Positions 8,484 to 17,913 are shown, counted from the stretch's first letter. The stretch is 48,613 bases of DNA from Lachnospiraceae bacterium (GCA_011959105.1 BLLU01000128.1:1-48613); one strand, 5' to 3'. Numbers and translations are program-made. The notes: generated by a model from the letters alone, not told the origin.

Positions 8484-11400
8484 TTATCTTGTCACTGCAT
8501 TGCATCTTGCTTCCATCATATCATTCATTATCCTGTTTTTTATTTGACGACAGCCCTCAAAATTCTCACTTTCCAGCTTCTGGTACACCACTACCCATAT
8601 TTTTTCCTTGTTTTCTACTCTGCAATAGCGAAGCACATTTTCTAATTCCATAAAAATTGCTTTATGAGGCATATTGACGGCCAGTACCTCTTCTATCAAT
8701 TTGTAGGGATCAGCATTTTCAGCCATGCACATTTGTAAGAGTTTCACGGAAAGTATATTGGCACCCGTAGCGTATTCTATCCGTCCAAGTTTCTTTATAT
8801 CATTTTCTGATATACAATTTCTCAAGTCAATTTTGCAGTGGATGAGAAGAGGAATAATCGATAAATAACAATTTTCCTTTTCGTCTAATGTTAGTTTATC
8901 AATAATATTTCCTATAATATTCTGCAGTTCTTCCTCACCTATACATTGTACATTCCAAGATATCTCTGTGCAACACAGCAATTCCTGTTGTATACATTGA
9001 TCTACAAAAAGCAAATCAGGAACACTTGCCCATAATTCCTTTTTATATTTGGATGCTAATAGAACCCCAATTACCGCATACATAGGGTAGCTGTAATGCC
9101 CTCTGCGATTTGCTTCACAAATAATATCCATAATATGTTGTGCTGTTTTTTCGCATATATCTGATATTTGTTGCGTACACTGTATTTGCAGTCTTACAGC
9201 AAACATACAGACGTCAAAAAACTCCTCATTTAGCGCACTTAATTCTCCCCAATTTATTGTTTCTTCTATTAAATTATCCAAAATACCATTACACCATGTA
9301 AGAGAATACCCGAAATTTATCCCTATTTTCCGACTTTGAAGCTCCTTCACATCCCCCCTTATAATTTTTTCATAATCAGCTTTTCGCATTAAAGTCCACT
9401 CATCAAATTCATCTTCCGTATCAAAAGCCATATCCCCTATATAATTTTTTAATACAAATTTATACTTATTGTATAGATAATTTTCCTCTTTTGTAATCTG
9501 ATCATCCAGTTCTTGATACTTACCGAAAGTAGGTTTCAATAAAAAGTCAAAAAAATTTGCCAAAAAGATTAAATCAAGTTCCTGCAATTGTGTTTGTAAT
9601 ACCTCTATTTCCTTCTCATTTATTCCTTCATCTCTAATAAAAATATTCATTACTTCCGAAATTTCTATTGTATTGCAATATTCATACGCCATCGGGCTAA
9701 AAGGTCTCAGACACAATAGTACTGTTTTCATGTCAACGCCTACTAGATGGCATATTTCTTCAATCGGTATATATGTACTATCACTGAAAAGGTATTGTAA
9801 AAACAGGTTTTTTCTCAATGTTATGTTTTGCCTAGTTTTTATAGTATTCAGTAATTCCGCCAAAACCGACTCTGGCAGGAAAAATTTTACCTTATCTTGC
9901 TCTAATGCCTCTTCAATCCGGCGTCCCGCTATCCGGCGTACCTCTTTGCTGGTTCCAATCCCTTTTTTCAGAACATGTATGGCAAACATTAACCGCTGTT
10001 CTTCCGAAAGCTTTTCCTCCATACACTTGATTTCTGCATCCAGACTATTTTTAACGTTTTCATTTAGTTTGAGATACAATTTTAGTATTTTTTCCTGAAA
10101 TTTCCCTTCTCTAAAATAGTTTTCCTTGATAAAATGCAAAATCTTGTCCTTCTGCGCACCTGTAATCAGGCTAAAATTATTGAAATTATTAATCTCATCA
10201 CAATCTGCCATTTCCAATACTTTTGCCGCAAGAACAATATACTTATCCTGTTGTTTTCCTCGAAAAATATCTTCCGTAAGGATATCAATTGCCAGCCAGG
10301 AACCAAATAAACACAAATTGTTTGTGCCATAATCCGCCCTTATAATATTATCCTTACCATTCATCTGCTCACATAATTCGCCAATTTTTGGTTCAAGGCT
10401 TCTTCTCTGCAGCTCAATATATCCAAGTGCAAAAAGCAGTGCATTACGCCAATACGAACTATAGGCAATCCGCTTAATATTACTTAGTGCCTCTACATCA
10501 CCTTGATCTTTTACCATATATGTCCCAGCAAAGTATTCCTGCATAGAGCGAATACTAAAGCTATAATATCCTTCACGGTTTTCACATAAAAAACAAATTC
10601 TCTCTGTGATTGTCATTAAAAATTCATTCACTTTTTTAGCCGTTCGAGATCCCAATTCATAGAAATCATCCTGATTTTCTTCTACATATGTTCGGATGAC
10701 GGTTTCCAGCTTTTCTCTGCTGATTTCCGCAGATGGATTCCCTGCTTTTTCAGATTCACATTGCAGCTTGTCCCCAATAATATAATGAATCTCTTCCAGC
10801 CACGCTGTGTTGTCATTTAAAGTGGCCACTATCTCTTTTTGCTTTTCTCTTCTTACTACCGTTTCGTAATATTGCTGAAACAGTGAATAGCGTTCGTGGG
10901 GCGGCTTCCCTCCACTTTTTACTAAAATAGAAATGATGGTTATCTGAAGAGGCGTTTTCATCAGCTTGCAAGTAATCTCATCCTCAAGCGCCTCTCTCAT
11001 AATACGGATGTAACCTTCTCTTCGTTCCGTCTGTTCTTCCATCAACTCAAATAGCTTTTGGATGTACCTATAGCAGTCTTCTTTCGATAATTCCGCCACC
11101 TCAAGATGCTTATACCTCGTCTCGTCAAAATCGTCATTATATCCCTGTGGCCTGGTAGTTCCAACTACCATACAATCGCAGGACAATTCTTTTAAATCCA
11201 TTGAAAGAAAAATATGAATCTGTTTTAGTACTTCTTGACGATTGGAAGACTCCGGAACTTCATCCAACCCGTCAAAGAAAAAGATCCACGCCCTTTCGTT
11301 CAACATTCTACGTATCGTTTTTATCGAAACAGAATCTCCTGATATTACTCTGATCCTATCTATCATATATTGAATAATTGAAATATTCTCTGTCCTATTA

Positions 11401-12395
11401 CGACTGACCCATGCGGCATATTCCCGCAACGCTATCTTGAAAGGAATTCTACTTTTTTCAATTTGGTATTTGTAGCTTTCCTTCATTTCTTGCGCAAATA
11501 CATCCAGCATCAGATCATGATAGTCCATTACCCGCAAATAATTCTCTCGATATACCTGCGCAATGAATTGACATATCGTACTTTTCCCGTTCCCCGGTCC
11601 TCCTATTAGAATATAATTTTCATTCCGCTCTAATTCACCGTCTCTTTCCCCTTTTTTGTACCCTAGAACTGCATTTCCTAATGCAAAAACATGCTCTGCA
11701 AACTTAAATGTTTTCCTTTGCTCCCTGTCCAACACGTTAATATCAATACATATTTTTTCAATGGATATTTTCTTTTCTGTCGCGGAGCCTGCCTGCTCCA
11801 TTCGTGTGTACATTTCCTCTTCAAATTCACGGGAAAGATATCTTTTAAGCCATTCCAGATCGTTCTGTTTCCACTCTTCCAATACATGCATCAGCACATC
11901 TCCTGGAAGAATATGCGCCGCGTAACTTGTCGCAACATCCCTGTTATTATCAAGCATGGCGCATATCTCATCGTAGCCTCGCACATAAAAGTGTTTAATT
12001 ATATCATTATGGGCTTTCACATATGCGTTAATTTTATCTTTGACGCCAGTATCTTTCATTGGCGTAAGCACAATATTTGTATAAAAGACATAATTATCAG
12101 GAATATATTCTTTTTCTTTCTCCCGAAAACGTTTTAATTCTCCAGCAATTTCATTGGCAAGCCAATTGTAGTCATCCGCTTTTGTTGTACTATATTTATA
12201 TTTTGCCTGTCCTATGGTACGGCCCTGAAAAACATTTCCCTCCCTGTCCTTTATATTTCCTTCAAATACAAATTCGCGCTGTCCATCCGGTCCTGCCCCA
12301 TACTGTTCACACTTAATACCAAATATCCCTTCATTCAGGCTTCTAATCATCTCCTCAAATGAATTAGAATCCATTTTACTAAAATCGTAACGCAT
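8484..12395 (-). CDS. Mrr-like nuclease-NACHT ATPase (antiviral STAND protein)
   Basis: 1,303 residues from ATG 12395, chosen because AAAGGGGAA lies just upstream; the frame is open to 12464. Residues 13-70 resemble Mrr/PD-(D/E)xK nucleases: FEEMIRSLNEGIFG, PDG (36-38) and QAK (63-65) as the Q-x-K motif. Residues 260-420 are a NACHT NTPase: Walker A GGPGNGKS (265-272), the hallmark FFFDGLDEVPES (372-383), then GTTRPQGY. The remaining ~880 residues are long, mostly helical and probably the sensor. In known NACHT/Avs defence proteins the repeat region binds a phage product, the ATPase drives assembly and the N-terminal nuclease cuts DNA. The sequence is AT-rich and lies directly downstream of spmB, consistent with acquisition. 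The exact subtype is not assigned. Confidence 0.85.
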   Translation of the reverse strand: MRYDFSKMDSNSFEEMIRSLNEGIFGIKCEQYGAGPDGQREFVFEGNIKDREGNVFQGRTIGQAKYKYSTTKADDYNWLANEIAGELKRFREKEKEYIPDNYVFYTNIVLTPMKDTGVKDKINAYVKAHNDIIKHFYVRGYDEICAMLDNNRDVATSYAAHILPGDVLMHVLEEWKQNDLEWLKRYLSREFEEEMYTRMEQAGSATEKKISIEKICIDINVLDREQRKTFKFAEHVFALGNAVLGYKKGERDGELERNENYILIGGPGNGKSTICQFIAQVYRENYLRVMDYHDLMLDVFAQEMKESYKYQIEKSRIPFKIALREYAAWVSRNRTENISIIQYMIDRIRVISGDSVSIKTIRRMLNERAWIFFFDGLDEVPESSNRQEVLKQIHIFLSMDLKELSCDCMVVGTTRPQGYNDDFDETRYKHLEVAELSKEDCYRYIQKLFELMEEQTERREGYIRIMREALEDEITCKLMKTPLQITIISILVKSGGKPPHERYSLFQQYYETVVRREKQKEIVATLNDNTAWLEEIHYIIGDKLQCESEKAGNPSAEISREKLETVIRTYVEENQDDFYELGSRTAKKVNEFLMTITERICFLCENREGYYSFSIRSMQEYFAGTYMVKDQGDVEALSNIKRIAYSSYWRNALLFALGYIELQRRSLEPKIGELCEQMNGKDNIIRADYGTNNLCLFGSWLAIDILTEDIFRGKQQDKYIVLAAKVLEMADCDEINNFNNFSLITGAQKDKILHFIKENYFREGKFQEKILKLYLKLNENVKNSLDAEIKCMEEKLSEEQRLMFAIHVLKKGIGTSKEVRRIAGRRIEEALEQDKVKFFLPESVLAELLNTIKTRQNITLRKNLFLQYLFSDSTYIPIEEICHLVGVDMKTVLLCLRPFSPMAYEYCNTIEISEVMNIFIRDEGINEKEIEVLQTQLQELDLIFLANFFDFLLKPTFGKYQELDDQITKEENYLYNKYKFVLKNYIGDMAFDTEDEFDEWTLMRKADYEKIIRGDVKELQSRKIGINFGYSLTWCNGILDNLIEETINWGELSALNEEFFDVCMFAVRLQIQCTQQISDICEKTAQHIMDIICEANRRGHYSYPMYAVIGVLLASKYKKELWASVPDLLFVDQCIQQELLCCTEISWNVQCIGEEELQNIIGNIIDKLTLDEKENCYLSIIPLLIHCKIDLRNCISENDIKKLGRIEYATGANILSVKLLQMCMAENADPYKLIEEVLAVNMPHKAIFMELENVLRYCRVENKEKIWVVVYQKLESENFEGCRQIKNRIMNDMMEARCNAVTR

Positions 12396-12602
12396 ATCAA
12401 ATTCCCCTTTGTGTTTTGCTATTGTATATAAATTAAATTCTCCTTTAGCCATATTCAGTTTCAATTAAAATGTAAGTATTAAGACAATAGAGAATGGCTA
12501 CTTGTAAATAATTTATCATACAAGGTAAGATTTCGCAACCATATCTTCTCTATATTTATGTTTATGAACAAATGAACCAAATTAACAATAGAAAACGATC
12601 CC

Positions 12603-13130
12603 TTACCCCATCCCTCTCGCCAATATCAGGCTCATGACGGCGCTGGCTGCCAAAGACAGCAGCGCGCCCGGCAGAGTATAGCGGGTCCTGGTGACTTTCG
12701 CCGCCAGATAGTAGACGCTCATGGTGTAAAAACAGGTTTCCGTACAACTCATCAATATGGACACCAAAGTTCCGATATAGCTGTCCGGCCCGTAAGTTCG
12801 AAACACATCCAGCACCAGTCCCGTAGCGGCGGAGCCGGAAAACAGCTTGATCAGCATCACCGGCACTACGGCGGCGGGAATTCCCGCCGGCTCTGCCAGC
12901 GGAGCCAGCAGCCCCGCCAGGAAATCCAGGAAGCCTGATGCCCGCAGTACGCCTACGGCCACCAGCAGCCCCACCAGGGTGGGCATTATATCCACCACCA
13001 CCTTAAGTCCCTCTTTTGCCCCTGTCAGAAAAGCCTCATAGACTTTCACTCTGGAAACCACGCCGTATCCCACTATGTAAAATAAGAGAAGCGGAATAAT
13101 AATATCCGAAATATGGCTGAGTACGTTCAT
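12603..13130 (-). CDS. spmB: spore maturation protein B
   Basis: 175 residues, the usual SpmB length. It is a membrane protein with several hydrophobic segments and conserved stretches VVVDIMPTLVGLLVAVGVLR, KLFSGSAATGLVLD and TETCFYTMSVYYLAAKV. SpmA and SpmB are needed for full dehydration of the spore core in Bacillus. spmA lies directly upstream, as in other spore formers. Diverged copies of its last 45 codons occur at 6040-6177, and the AT-rich NACHT gene starts about 200 bases after its stop, so the 3' flank of spmB is a rearrangement point. Confidence 0.93.
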   Translation of the reverse strand: MNVLSHISDIIIPLLLFYIVGYGVVSRVKVYEAFLTGAKEGLKVVVDIMPTLVGLLVAVGVLRASGFLDFLAGLLAPLAEPAGIPAAVVPVMLIKLFSGSAATGLVLDVFRTYGPDSYIGTLVSILMSCTETCFYTMSVYYLAAKVTRTRYTLPGALLSLAASAVMSLILARGMG

Positions 13131-13198
13131 TTTACCCCCTCTCGCCCGCTTGCCGGGTCACTCCTGTCAAGATGAAGTTTTCCGCATACCCGCCGCTC

Positions 13199-13972
13199 TC
13201 AGGCACGACTCATAGGTTTCCCATGATCTTTACACTTACAGTATAGCACCGCCGCCACCGTACTCACCAGAGTGGCCAGAATGGACGGCGCTATGATGGC
13301 CGCAGGACGGGTACTGCCATACTGGCTGCGATAGGCGATCATATTCACGGGAATCAACTGCAGAGAGGAGATATTTAGAATAAGGAATGTACACATCTCC
13401 CGGCTGGCTGTACGTCCCCCGGCTCCCGCCCCCGGGCTCTTCCCTCTTTTTCCGTCTGTTTTCCCCGATGCGCCTCCCGGCTTCCAAATATTTCCCGCAT
13501 TTCGGTCCCCTCCCTGCGCTGTGCCGCCTGGGCGTCCCGCATTTCTCTTTCCGCCTTCAGCTGCCGGACATACGCCCTCCAGATACTCGGGATTGCCCCT
13601 CTCCTGCTCCAGCCGGGCCAACTCCTCCATGGCTTTCAGACCCGCCGGGGTACAGGCCCATCCCAGTCCCAACACATTGGCGATAATATTTGTGGCGATA
13701 TATTCCCTGGCCTTATGACCTTTGGGAATCCGCGGAAACAGAAAATCCAGCACCGGGCTGATCCCCCTGGTCAGCTTTGCCACCAGTCCGGCCTGCTGTG
13801 CGATCTCCATCAATCCCATCCACAGGGCCATAACTCCCGCCGTTGTGATACACAGGGATATCCCCTCTCCCGCACTGTCCAGCGCCGCATTGGTGATGGC
13901 CTCCAGATTGCCGGTGAACGCTGCATAGATAATGCCGATGGCGATCATGGCCGCCCACAGATAGTTCAGCAT
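13199..13972 (-). CDS. spmA: spore maturation protein A with a Gly-rich insertion
   Basis: 257 residues; family members are usually near 195. The N-terminal half is typical SpmA (MLNYLWAAMIAIGIIYAAFT, AGVMALWMGLMEIAQQAGLV, ATNIIANVLGLGWACTPAGL), and so is the end (EMCTFLILNISSLQLIPVN). Between about residues 128 and 192 lies a low-complexity, Gly/Arg/Lys-rich stretch (EGGKRNAGRPGGTAQGGDRN) that accounts for the extra length. It falls in the loop before the final membrane segments, so the fold may tolerate it. The gene is followed by spmB after 68 bases. A hairpin at 13986-14006 lies just before its ribosome site. Confidence 0.92.
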   Translation of the reverse strand: MLNYLWAAMIAIGIIYAAFTGNLEAITNAALDSAGEGISLCITTAGVMALWMGLMEIAQQAGLVAKLTRGISPVLDFLFPRIPKGHKAREYIATNIIANVLGLGWACTPAGLKAMEELARLEQERGNPEYLEGVCPAAEGGKRNAGRPGGTAQGGDRNAGNIWKPGGASGKTDGKRGKSPGAGAGGRTASREMCTFLILNISSLQLIPVNMIAYRSQYGSTRPAAIIAPSILATLVSTVAAVLYCKCKDHGKPMSRA

Positions 13973-13985
13973 CTTCCCTCTCTTC

Positions 13986-14006
13986 CCTGCCTCCCAAACA
14001 GGCAGG
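13986..14006. repeat. 7-bp stem hairpin in the spmA leader
   Basis: CCTGCCT (13986-13992) and AGGCAGG (14000-14006) pair perfectly around a 7-base loop, about 14 bases upstream of the spmA start. There is no U-tract, so it is more likely a leader RNA structure than a terminator. Confidence 0.4.
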
Positions 14007-14072
14007 TAATCTGGCTTTATATCAGCATATTCCGATTTTCACGACCGCAGAACAAACTCCCGGGTACCTTTT

Positions 14073-14738
14073 CTAGGCAGTTTCGCGGACCATTGCCCGA
14101 TAACCGATTAAAATTGTCCAGACATAAGCACAGGTTTTGGGAATCATCAGCATGCCAATCAAGGGAAACGCATCTGCCCATAATACAACCGGAATATAAA
14201 AACCAAAACTCAATACGATGGTCAACCACATCCAGCGGAAAGCGCGATCCTCTTTTTCCCTGGCTTTATGAAAAAACAAAACGATTACCACCAATCCCAG
14301 CAAAGCAAAGGGAATATTACGATACACTCCCCAAAGAAGGGGCGCGTCGGCACTAAGCCACTGATTTTGCGGCATCATACATAAAATCACGCGCACTCCG
14401 GCAAGCACATACACAAAGGCGGTTAAAACAGTATACCCCTTAACGGAATACCGCTGTCTCCAAACATAGTAAAGCAGTACATAGAAAACGGTCATTGTAA
14501 CGGATGTGATCCATTTCCCAATCCCCAAAGCTACTGTAAAGTTTTCCAGACCTGTTGTGCAAAGGGCCACCGCCCGGGGCACCAGGTGGAAAGAGTCGCC
14601 GCCCCCCAGGACCACCGCCATCCAGCCAAACAGACGGAATTGGCGGCTTTGCCCGCTTCTTCGAATCATTAAGATTCCAAGCGTAATGACTGTGATTAAA
14701 TACGCTGCGTCAAAAACGGTTTCTACTACTGATTGCAT
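14073..14738 (-). CDS. multi-pass membrane protein under TetR control
   Basis: 221 residues with about seven hydrophobic segments (for example AAYLITVITLGILMI, GLVVIVLFF, WLTIVLSFGFYIPVVLWA) and a notable polar motif GGGDSFHLVPR near residue 46. I do not recognise the family. A TetR regulator gene lies directly upstream on the same strand, and the palindrome TGAACAATGTTCA stands about 115 bases before this gene and again before the regulator gene. It is therefore very probably the regulator's target, perhaps a transporter or envelope protein. The C-terminal IPKTC stretch resembles the odd residues fused to the spmB tail copy near 6180. Confidence 0.7.
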   Translation of the reverse strand: MQSVVETVFDAAYLITVITLGILMIRRSGQSRQFRLFGWMAVVLGGGDSFHLVPRAVALCTTGLENFTVALGIGKWITSVTMTVFYVLLYYVWRQRYSVKGYTVLTAFVYVLAGVRVILCMMPQNQWLSADAPLLWGVYRNIPFALLGLVVIVLFFHKAREKEDRAFRWMWLTIVLSFGFYIPVVLWADAFPLIGMLMIPKTCAYVWTILIGYRAMVRETA

Positions 14739-14853
14739 AATTCATTCTCCTTTTTTGAATATTTATTGTCTTCTCTGTCAATGCCCCATGCAGCATTGAC
14801 AAAGTTTCGACCAAATGCCCTAACAGCAGATGAGGAATATTGTTTTGTTATTC

Positions 14854-14866
14854 TGAACAATGTTCA
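14854..14866. promoter_or_regulatory. TetR operator, target-gene copy
   Basis: TGAACAATGTTCA is a 13-base palindrome (central A) identical to the one at 15484-15496. It lies between the TetR gene stop and the membrane-protein start. Confidence 0.7.
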
Positions 14867-14871
14867 CTATG

Positions 14872-14915
14872 CTGAATAAAAAAACCACACACCTATGTGA
14901 GATATGTGTTTTTTC
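14872..14915 (-). terminator. probable terminator of the TetR gene
   Basis: On the minus strand a short stem (ACACA with TGTGT) is preceded by an A run and followed by TTTTTTT directly after the TetR stop. Confidence 0.5.
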
Positions 14916-15468
14916 AGTAAATTGTTCGGCGTATAATCTCTAAAACCGCGGAAGGGTCATAGTCCTGCCGAAGCAATGCGGACAATATAAGCGAGAACAG
15001 AATATCCGAAAATTTCTCTGCCGTAAACTGCTGGTCAAAGGCATCGGAGCGTACTTTGGGGTCCTGTTTTAATACAGATCCCAAACCATTTATAATATGC
15101 TCCCATGTTTGATACATGAGTTGCTTACCATCGGATTTTTCCTGTCCGAAGGTAAACGAGTGAAGCGCAAAAAACCCCGGATATTTCTTACAGCCATACT
15201 CCATTCTTTCATAGATCCAGATTATACAGGCCAGTGTATCATTAAATTGTAGGGTTTCCTGGGGCAGATGGAAAATATCATGCCATACACTTTCTATTGT
15301 GGCGCTGACCAATTCGGCTTTTGATCCGAAATAATTGTAAATGGATCCCACAGATACACCGCAGGCTGTAGCTACAGATCTGATATTCACTGCTGACCAG
15401 CCCTGCCGCTGGATTAACTCACAACTGTTTCTGAGAATTTCTTCTTTTGACGTTATTACAGTATTCAT
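14914..15468 (-). CDS. TetR/AcrR-family transcriptional regulator
   Basis: 184 residues. The N-terminal HTH is clear: EEILRNSCELIQRQGWSAVN, then IRSVATACGVSVGSIYNYFG (about residues 29-48) and SKAEL. The C-terminal ligand-binding part has the usual all-helical look but gives no ligand clue. The start ATG 15468 follows GAGGTGATGCC. An operator palindrome lies 15 bases upstream of the start and an identical one in front of the downstream membrane-protein gene, so it most likely represses both itself and that gene. Confidence 0.88.
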   Translation of the reverse strand: MNTVITSKEEILRNSCELIQRQGWSAVNIRSVATACGVSVGSIYNYFGSKAELVSATIESVWHDIFHLPQETLQFNDTLACIIWIYERMEYGCKKYPGFFALHSFTFGQEKSDGKQLMYQTWEHIINGLGSVLKQDPKVRSDAFDQQFTAEKFSDILFSLILSALLRQDYDPSAVLEIIRRTIY

Positions 15469-15483
15469 GGCATCACCTCAATA

Positions 15484-15496
15484 TGAACAATGTTCA
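15484..15496. promoter_or_regulatory. TetR operator, autoregulatory copy
   Basis: This is the same 13-base palindrome as at 14854-14866, extended by one pair to ATGAACAATGTTCAT (15483-15497). It sits just before the TetR start, as expected for autorepression. Confidence 0.7.
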
Positions 15497-15705
15497 TTAT
15501 ACAGGTCAACCCTATGATTGTCAACTACTTTTTTGGCCCGTCTGATCCAATCCTGCTGTATGAGGGGATTTGTGATTTTCCGTTTCTGCGCCATGAACAA
15601 ATGAGGGCAGGAAAAGACAGGATTTTTGGAGTCGGATGTGATATGATGGAACTGTCCTTAAGGAAGAACCGGATCCGGAACCGGATGAATGTCAAAGGAG
15701 GAAGA

Positions 15706-16650
15706 ATGGACTGGTTAATGGGTTTGCAGAAGGCAATTGATTACATGGAGGAGCATCTGTTTCAGAAGATCGGTGCGGAGGAAGTGGCAGATGCGCTGCA
15801 TTTCTCTCCGTTCTATTTCCAAAAATGCTTTAAAATCGTGACCGGCTATACCATCGGGGAATACCTGAGAAACCGCAGACTATATCTGGCAGGGCTGGAA
15901 GTACTGGGGCGAAAAGTTTCCGGAACGGAAAGCCGGAATATGGACAAAGGCAGTGGGAATGGGGAAGGGAGAATCATTGATCTGGCTTACAAATACGGAT
16001 ACGACACGCCGGAGAGCTTTACCAGGGCGTTTACGCGCTTTCACGGCTTGTCCCCCATGCAGCTCCGGGCACAGCCCCATCAGATCAAAGTTTTTCTTCC
16101 GCTTGTAGCAGAGATTTCCGTAAAAGGAGGTAATAAAATGGAATTTACGATTGAAAAAAGAGAAGCTATGCGAATGATTGGGTTTGAGAAGATTATTTCT
16201 TTCGAGAACTCTTATCAGGAAATCCCCGGATTCTGGAAGGAATTCGGCGAGCGCTACTGCGGGCAGCCCCGGCAGGATGGGACGCCGGAAGAAGAAAGGA
16301 TTCGGCAGACCATCGCAGAATGCGTCGTGGGAGAATTCGGCGTCTGTGTGGAAGATGAGACGGACAGGGATCATTTCCGGTATTACATCGCCGGAGCCTA
16401 TCAGGGAGGCGAAGTGCCGGAAGGAATGAAGGTCTTCGAAATCCCTGCCAGCGAGTGGGCAAAATTCAAATGCACCGGTGCTATGCCGGACGCACTGCAG
16501 ACAGTCAATACCAGAATTTTCAAGGAATGGCTTCCTGGAAATCCGGCGTTTGAGATCGCGTTCCACATGAATATAGAATGGTATTCCAATGGAGATACCT
16601 GCAGCGAGTCGTATGAAAGTGGGATCTGGATGCCTGTTAGACGTCTGTAG
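15706..16650 (+). CDS. AraC-family regulator with GyrI-like effector domain
   Basis: 314 residues from ATG 15706, chosen for the strong AAAGGAGGAAGA before it; the open frame reaches further upstream. Residues 1-120 hold the two AraC helix-turn-helix motifs: IGAEEVADALHFSPFYFQKC, and later YGYDTPESFTRAFTRFHGLS. Residues about 140-314 form a GyrI/SOUL-like effector domain (FTIEKREAMRMIGFEKIIS, ending SYESGIWMPV), which in relatives such as Rob and BmrR binds small hydrophobic molecules. A short low-complexity insertion (VSGTESRNMDKGSGNGEG) separates the two HTHs. It is divergent from the TetR gene and likely controls drug or stress genes elsewhere. Confidence 0.9.
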   Translation: MDWLMGLQKAIDYMEEHLFQKIGAEEVADALHFSPFYFQKCFKIVTGYTIGEYLRNRRLYLAGLEVLGRKVSGTESRNMDKGSGNGEGRIIDLAYKYGYDTPESFTRAFTRFHGLSPMQLRAQPHQIKVFLPLVAEISVKGGNKMEFTIEKREAMRMIGFEKIISFENSYQEIPGFWKEFGERYCGQPRQDGTPEEERIRQTIAECVVGEFGVCVEDETDRDHFRYYIAGAYQGGEVPEGMKVFEIPASEWAKFKCTGAMPDALQTVNTRIFKEWLPGNPAFEIAFHMNIEWYSNGDTCSESYESGIWMPVRRL

Positions 16651-17001
16651 GCAAGAAAGGGGCAGATATTGGGGGAGTGTCGTTGCGGCAGTCCCCTTTT
16701 ATATGCTCATGTACGGTAAAGAAGCAGTCAACCGAAAACAAGAAATAGACCGCCAGCACCACATTATTTCGGACTAAAGAACCAGAGACCCAAAGACAAG
16801 CATAATGGAATCCTACTCATTATCTAACTTATTTGGAAATATAAAAAAAGAGCTTGACTGTAAACCTTATTGATACCTTATATTTTAAGGGAAATAATAA
16901 TTTTGCGGCAGGAGGACATGGCCTGGAGGTTTTAGTAAAAAGGCAAAATTTATGGGCAAAAAAGAAATTAAATAGATTCCCAGAATAAGGAGGTAGGCAT
17001 T
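16651..17001. other. intergenic region with one terminator
   Basis: No coding sequence can be supported. GGGGA and TCCCC arms at about 16674-16696 followed by TTTT form a plausible terminator for the AraC gene. The second half is AT-rich and must hold the promoter of the MerR gene, whose ribosome site is AAGGAGG at about 16988. Confidence 0.55.
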
Positions 17002-17841
17002 ATGACAATAAAAGAAGTTGAGGAGCAGACAGGATTAACACGTTCCAACATTCGCTTTTATGAAAAAGAAAAGCTAATAGAACCATCACGAAATGATAAG
17101 AACGGATATAGAGATTATTCTGAAAAAGATGTTGAAAACATTAAAAAAATCGCTTTTTTGCGGACACTGGAAATTTCCATTGAAGATATCCGTAATGTCC
17201 TATCTGGTAAAGTGCCATTGGCAAAAATAATAGAAAAACAAACTTCAACAATCCAAACACAAATAGAGGGTTTAAATCAAGCAAAAACTATGTGTGAAAG
17301 AATGCTTGCATCAGGAAATATCAGTTTTGACGAATTACAGGTTGAGAAATATGTGGCAGATATAGATACTCATTGGAGCGATAATAAATCTGTCTTCAAA
17401 CTGGATTCCGTCAGCTTCCTGTATATTTGGGGCAGCCTTATCACATGGGCAATTATTTCATCACTGTGTTTATTAATTGGAATATTATCATATACGAGCT
17501 TGCCCTCCCAGATTCCTGTTCAGTGGGACAGTGGAATAGCAACTTCGGTAGTAGATAAGAAATTTATTTATGTATATCCATTGGCTTGTATCTGTATCCG
17601 TATTTTGTTAAGACCGGTTATCTATGTGAGATTTTTAATAAACTATACCTACGGAGAACTTATAACAGAATATTTATCAAACTATTTATGTTTTATTGCG
17701 CTGTCAGTAGAGGTCTTTTCTATCATGTTTGTATATGGATTGATAAAAAGTGTAGTTGCGGTTTTGCTTGTAGATACAGCTGCGCTTATTGGTATATTGA
17801 TTGCCGGCATCACTAAAGTAAGTTTTGTCGACAACCCTTAA
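17002..17841 (+). CDS. membrane-anchored MerR-family regulator (DUF1648-like)
   Basis: 279 residues. Residues 1-70 are a MerR winged helix (MTIKEVEEQTGLTRSNIRFY, then NGYRDYSEKDVENIKKIAFL). A coiled coil (about 75-105) for dimerisation follows. From residue 136 to the end are several hydrophobic segments with YTSLPSQIPVQWDSG, which resembles the signature of DUF1648/SdpI-type membrane proteins. The DNA-binding head would therefore be tethered to the membrane, possibly sensing envelope stress or a peptide. The ribosome site AAGGAGG is strong. No neighbouring target is evident. A weak hairpin (GCCAC/GTGGC) lies just after the stop. Confidence 0.85.
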   Translation: MTIKEVEEQTGLTRSNIRFYEKEKLIEPSRNDKNGYRDYSEKDVENIKKIAFLRTLEISIEDIRNVLSGKVPLAKIIEKQTSTIQTQIEGLNQAKTMCERMLASGNISFDELQVEKYVADIDTHWSDNKSVFKLDSVSFLYIWGSLITWAIISSLCLLIGILSYTSLPSQIPVQWDSGIATSVVDKKFIYVYPLACICIRILLRPVIYVRFLINYTYGELITEYLSNYLCFIALSVEVFSIMFVYGLIKSVVAVLLVDTAALIGILIAGITKVSFVDNP

Positions 17842-17913
17842 GAAAAACCAATGCCACTTTCATTGTGGCAGGATATTTCATTCTGCTTTTCATATATACT
17901 GCTATGTATTAAC

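Noticed and set aside
1..12600. Complete prophage or integrative element
   Set aside because: No integrase, phage structural or conjugation gene is present, and no clean attachment-site pair could be shown.
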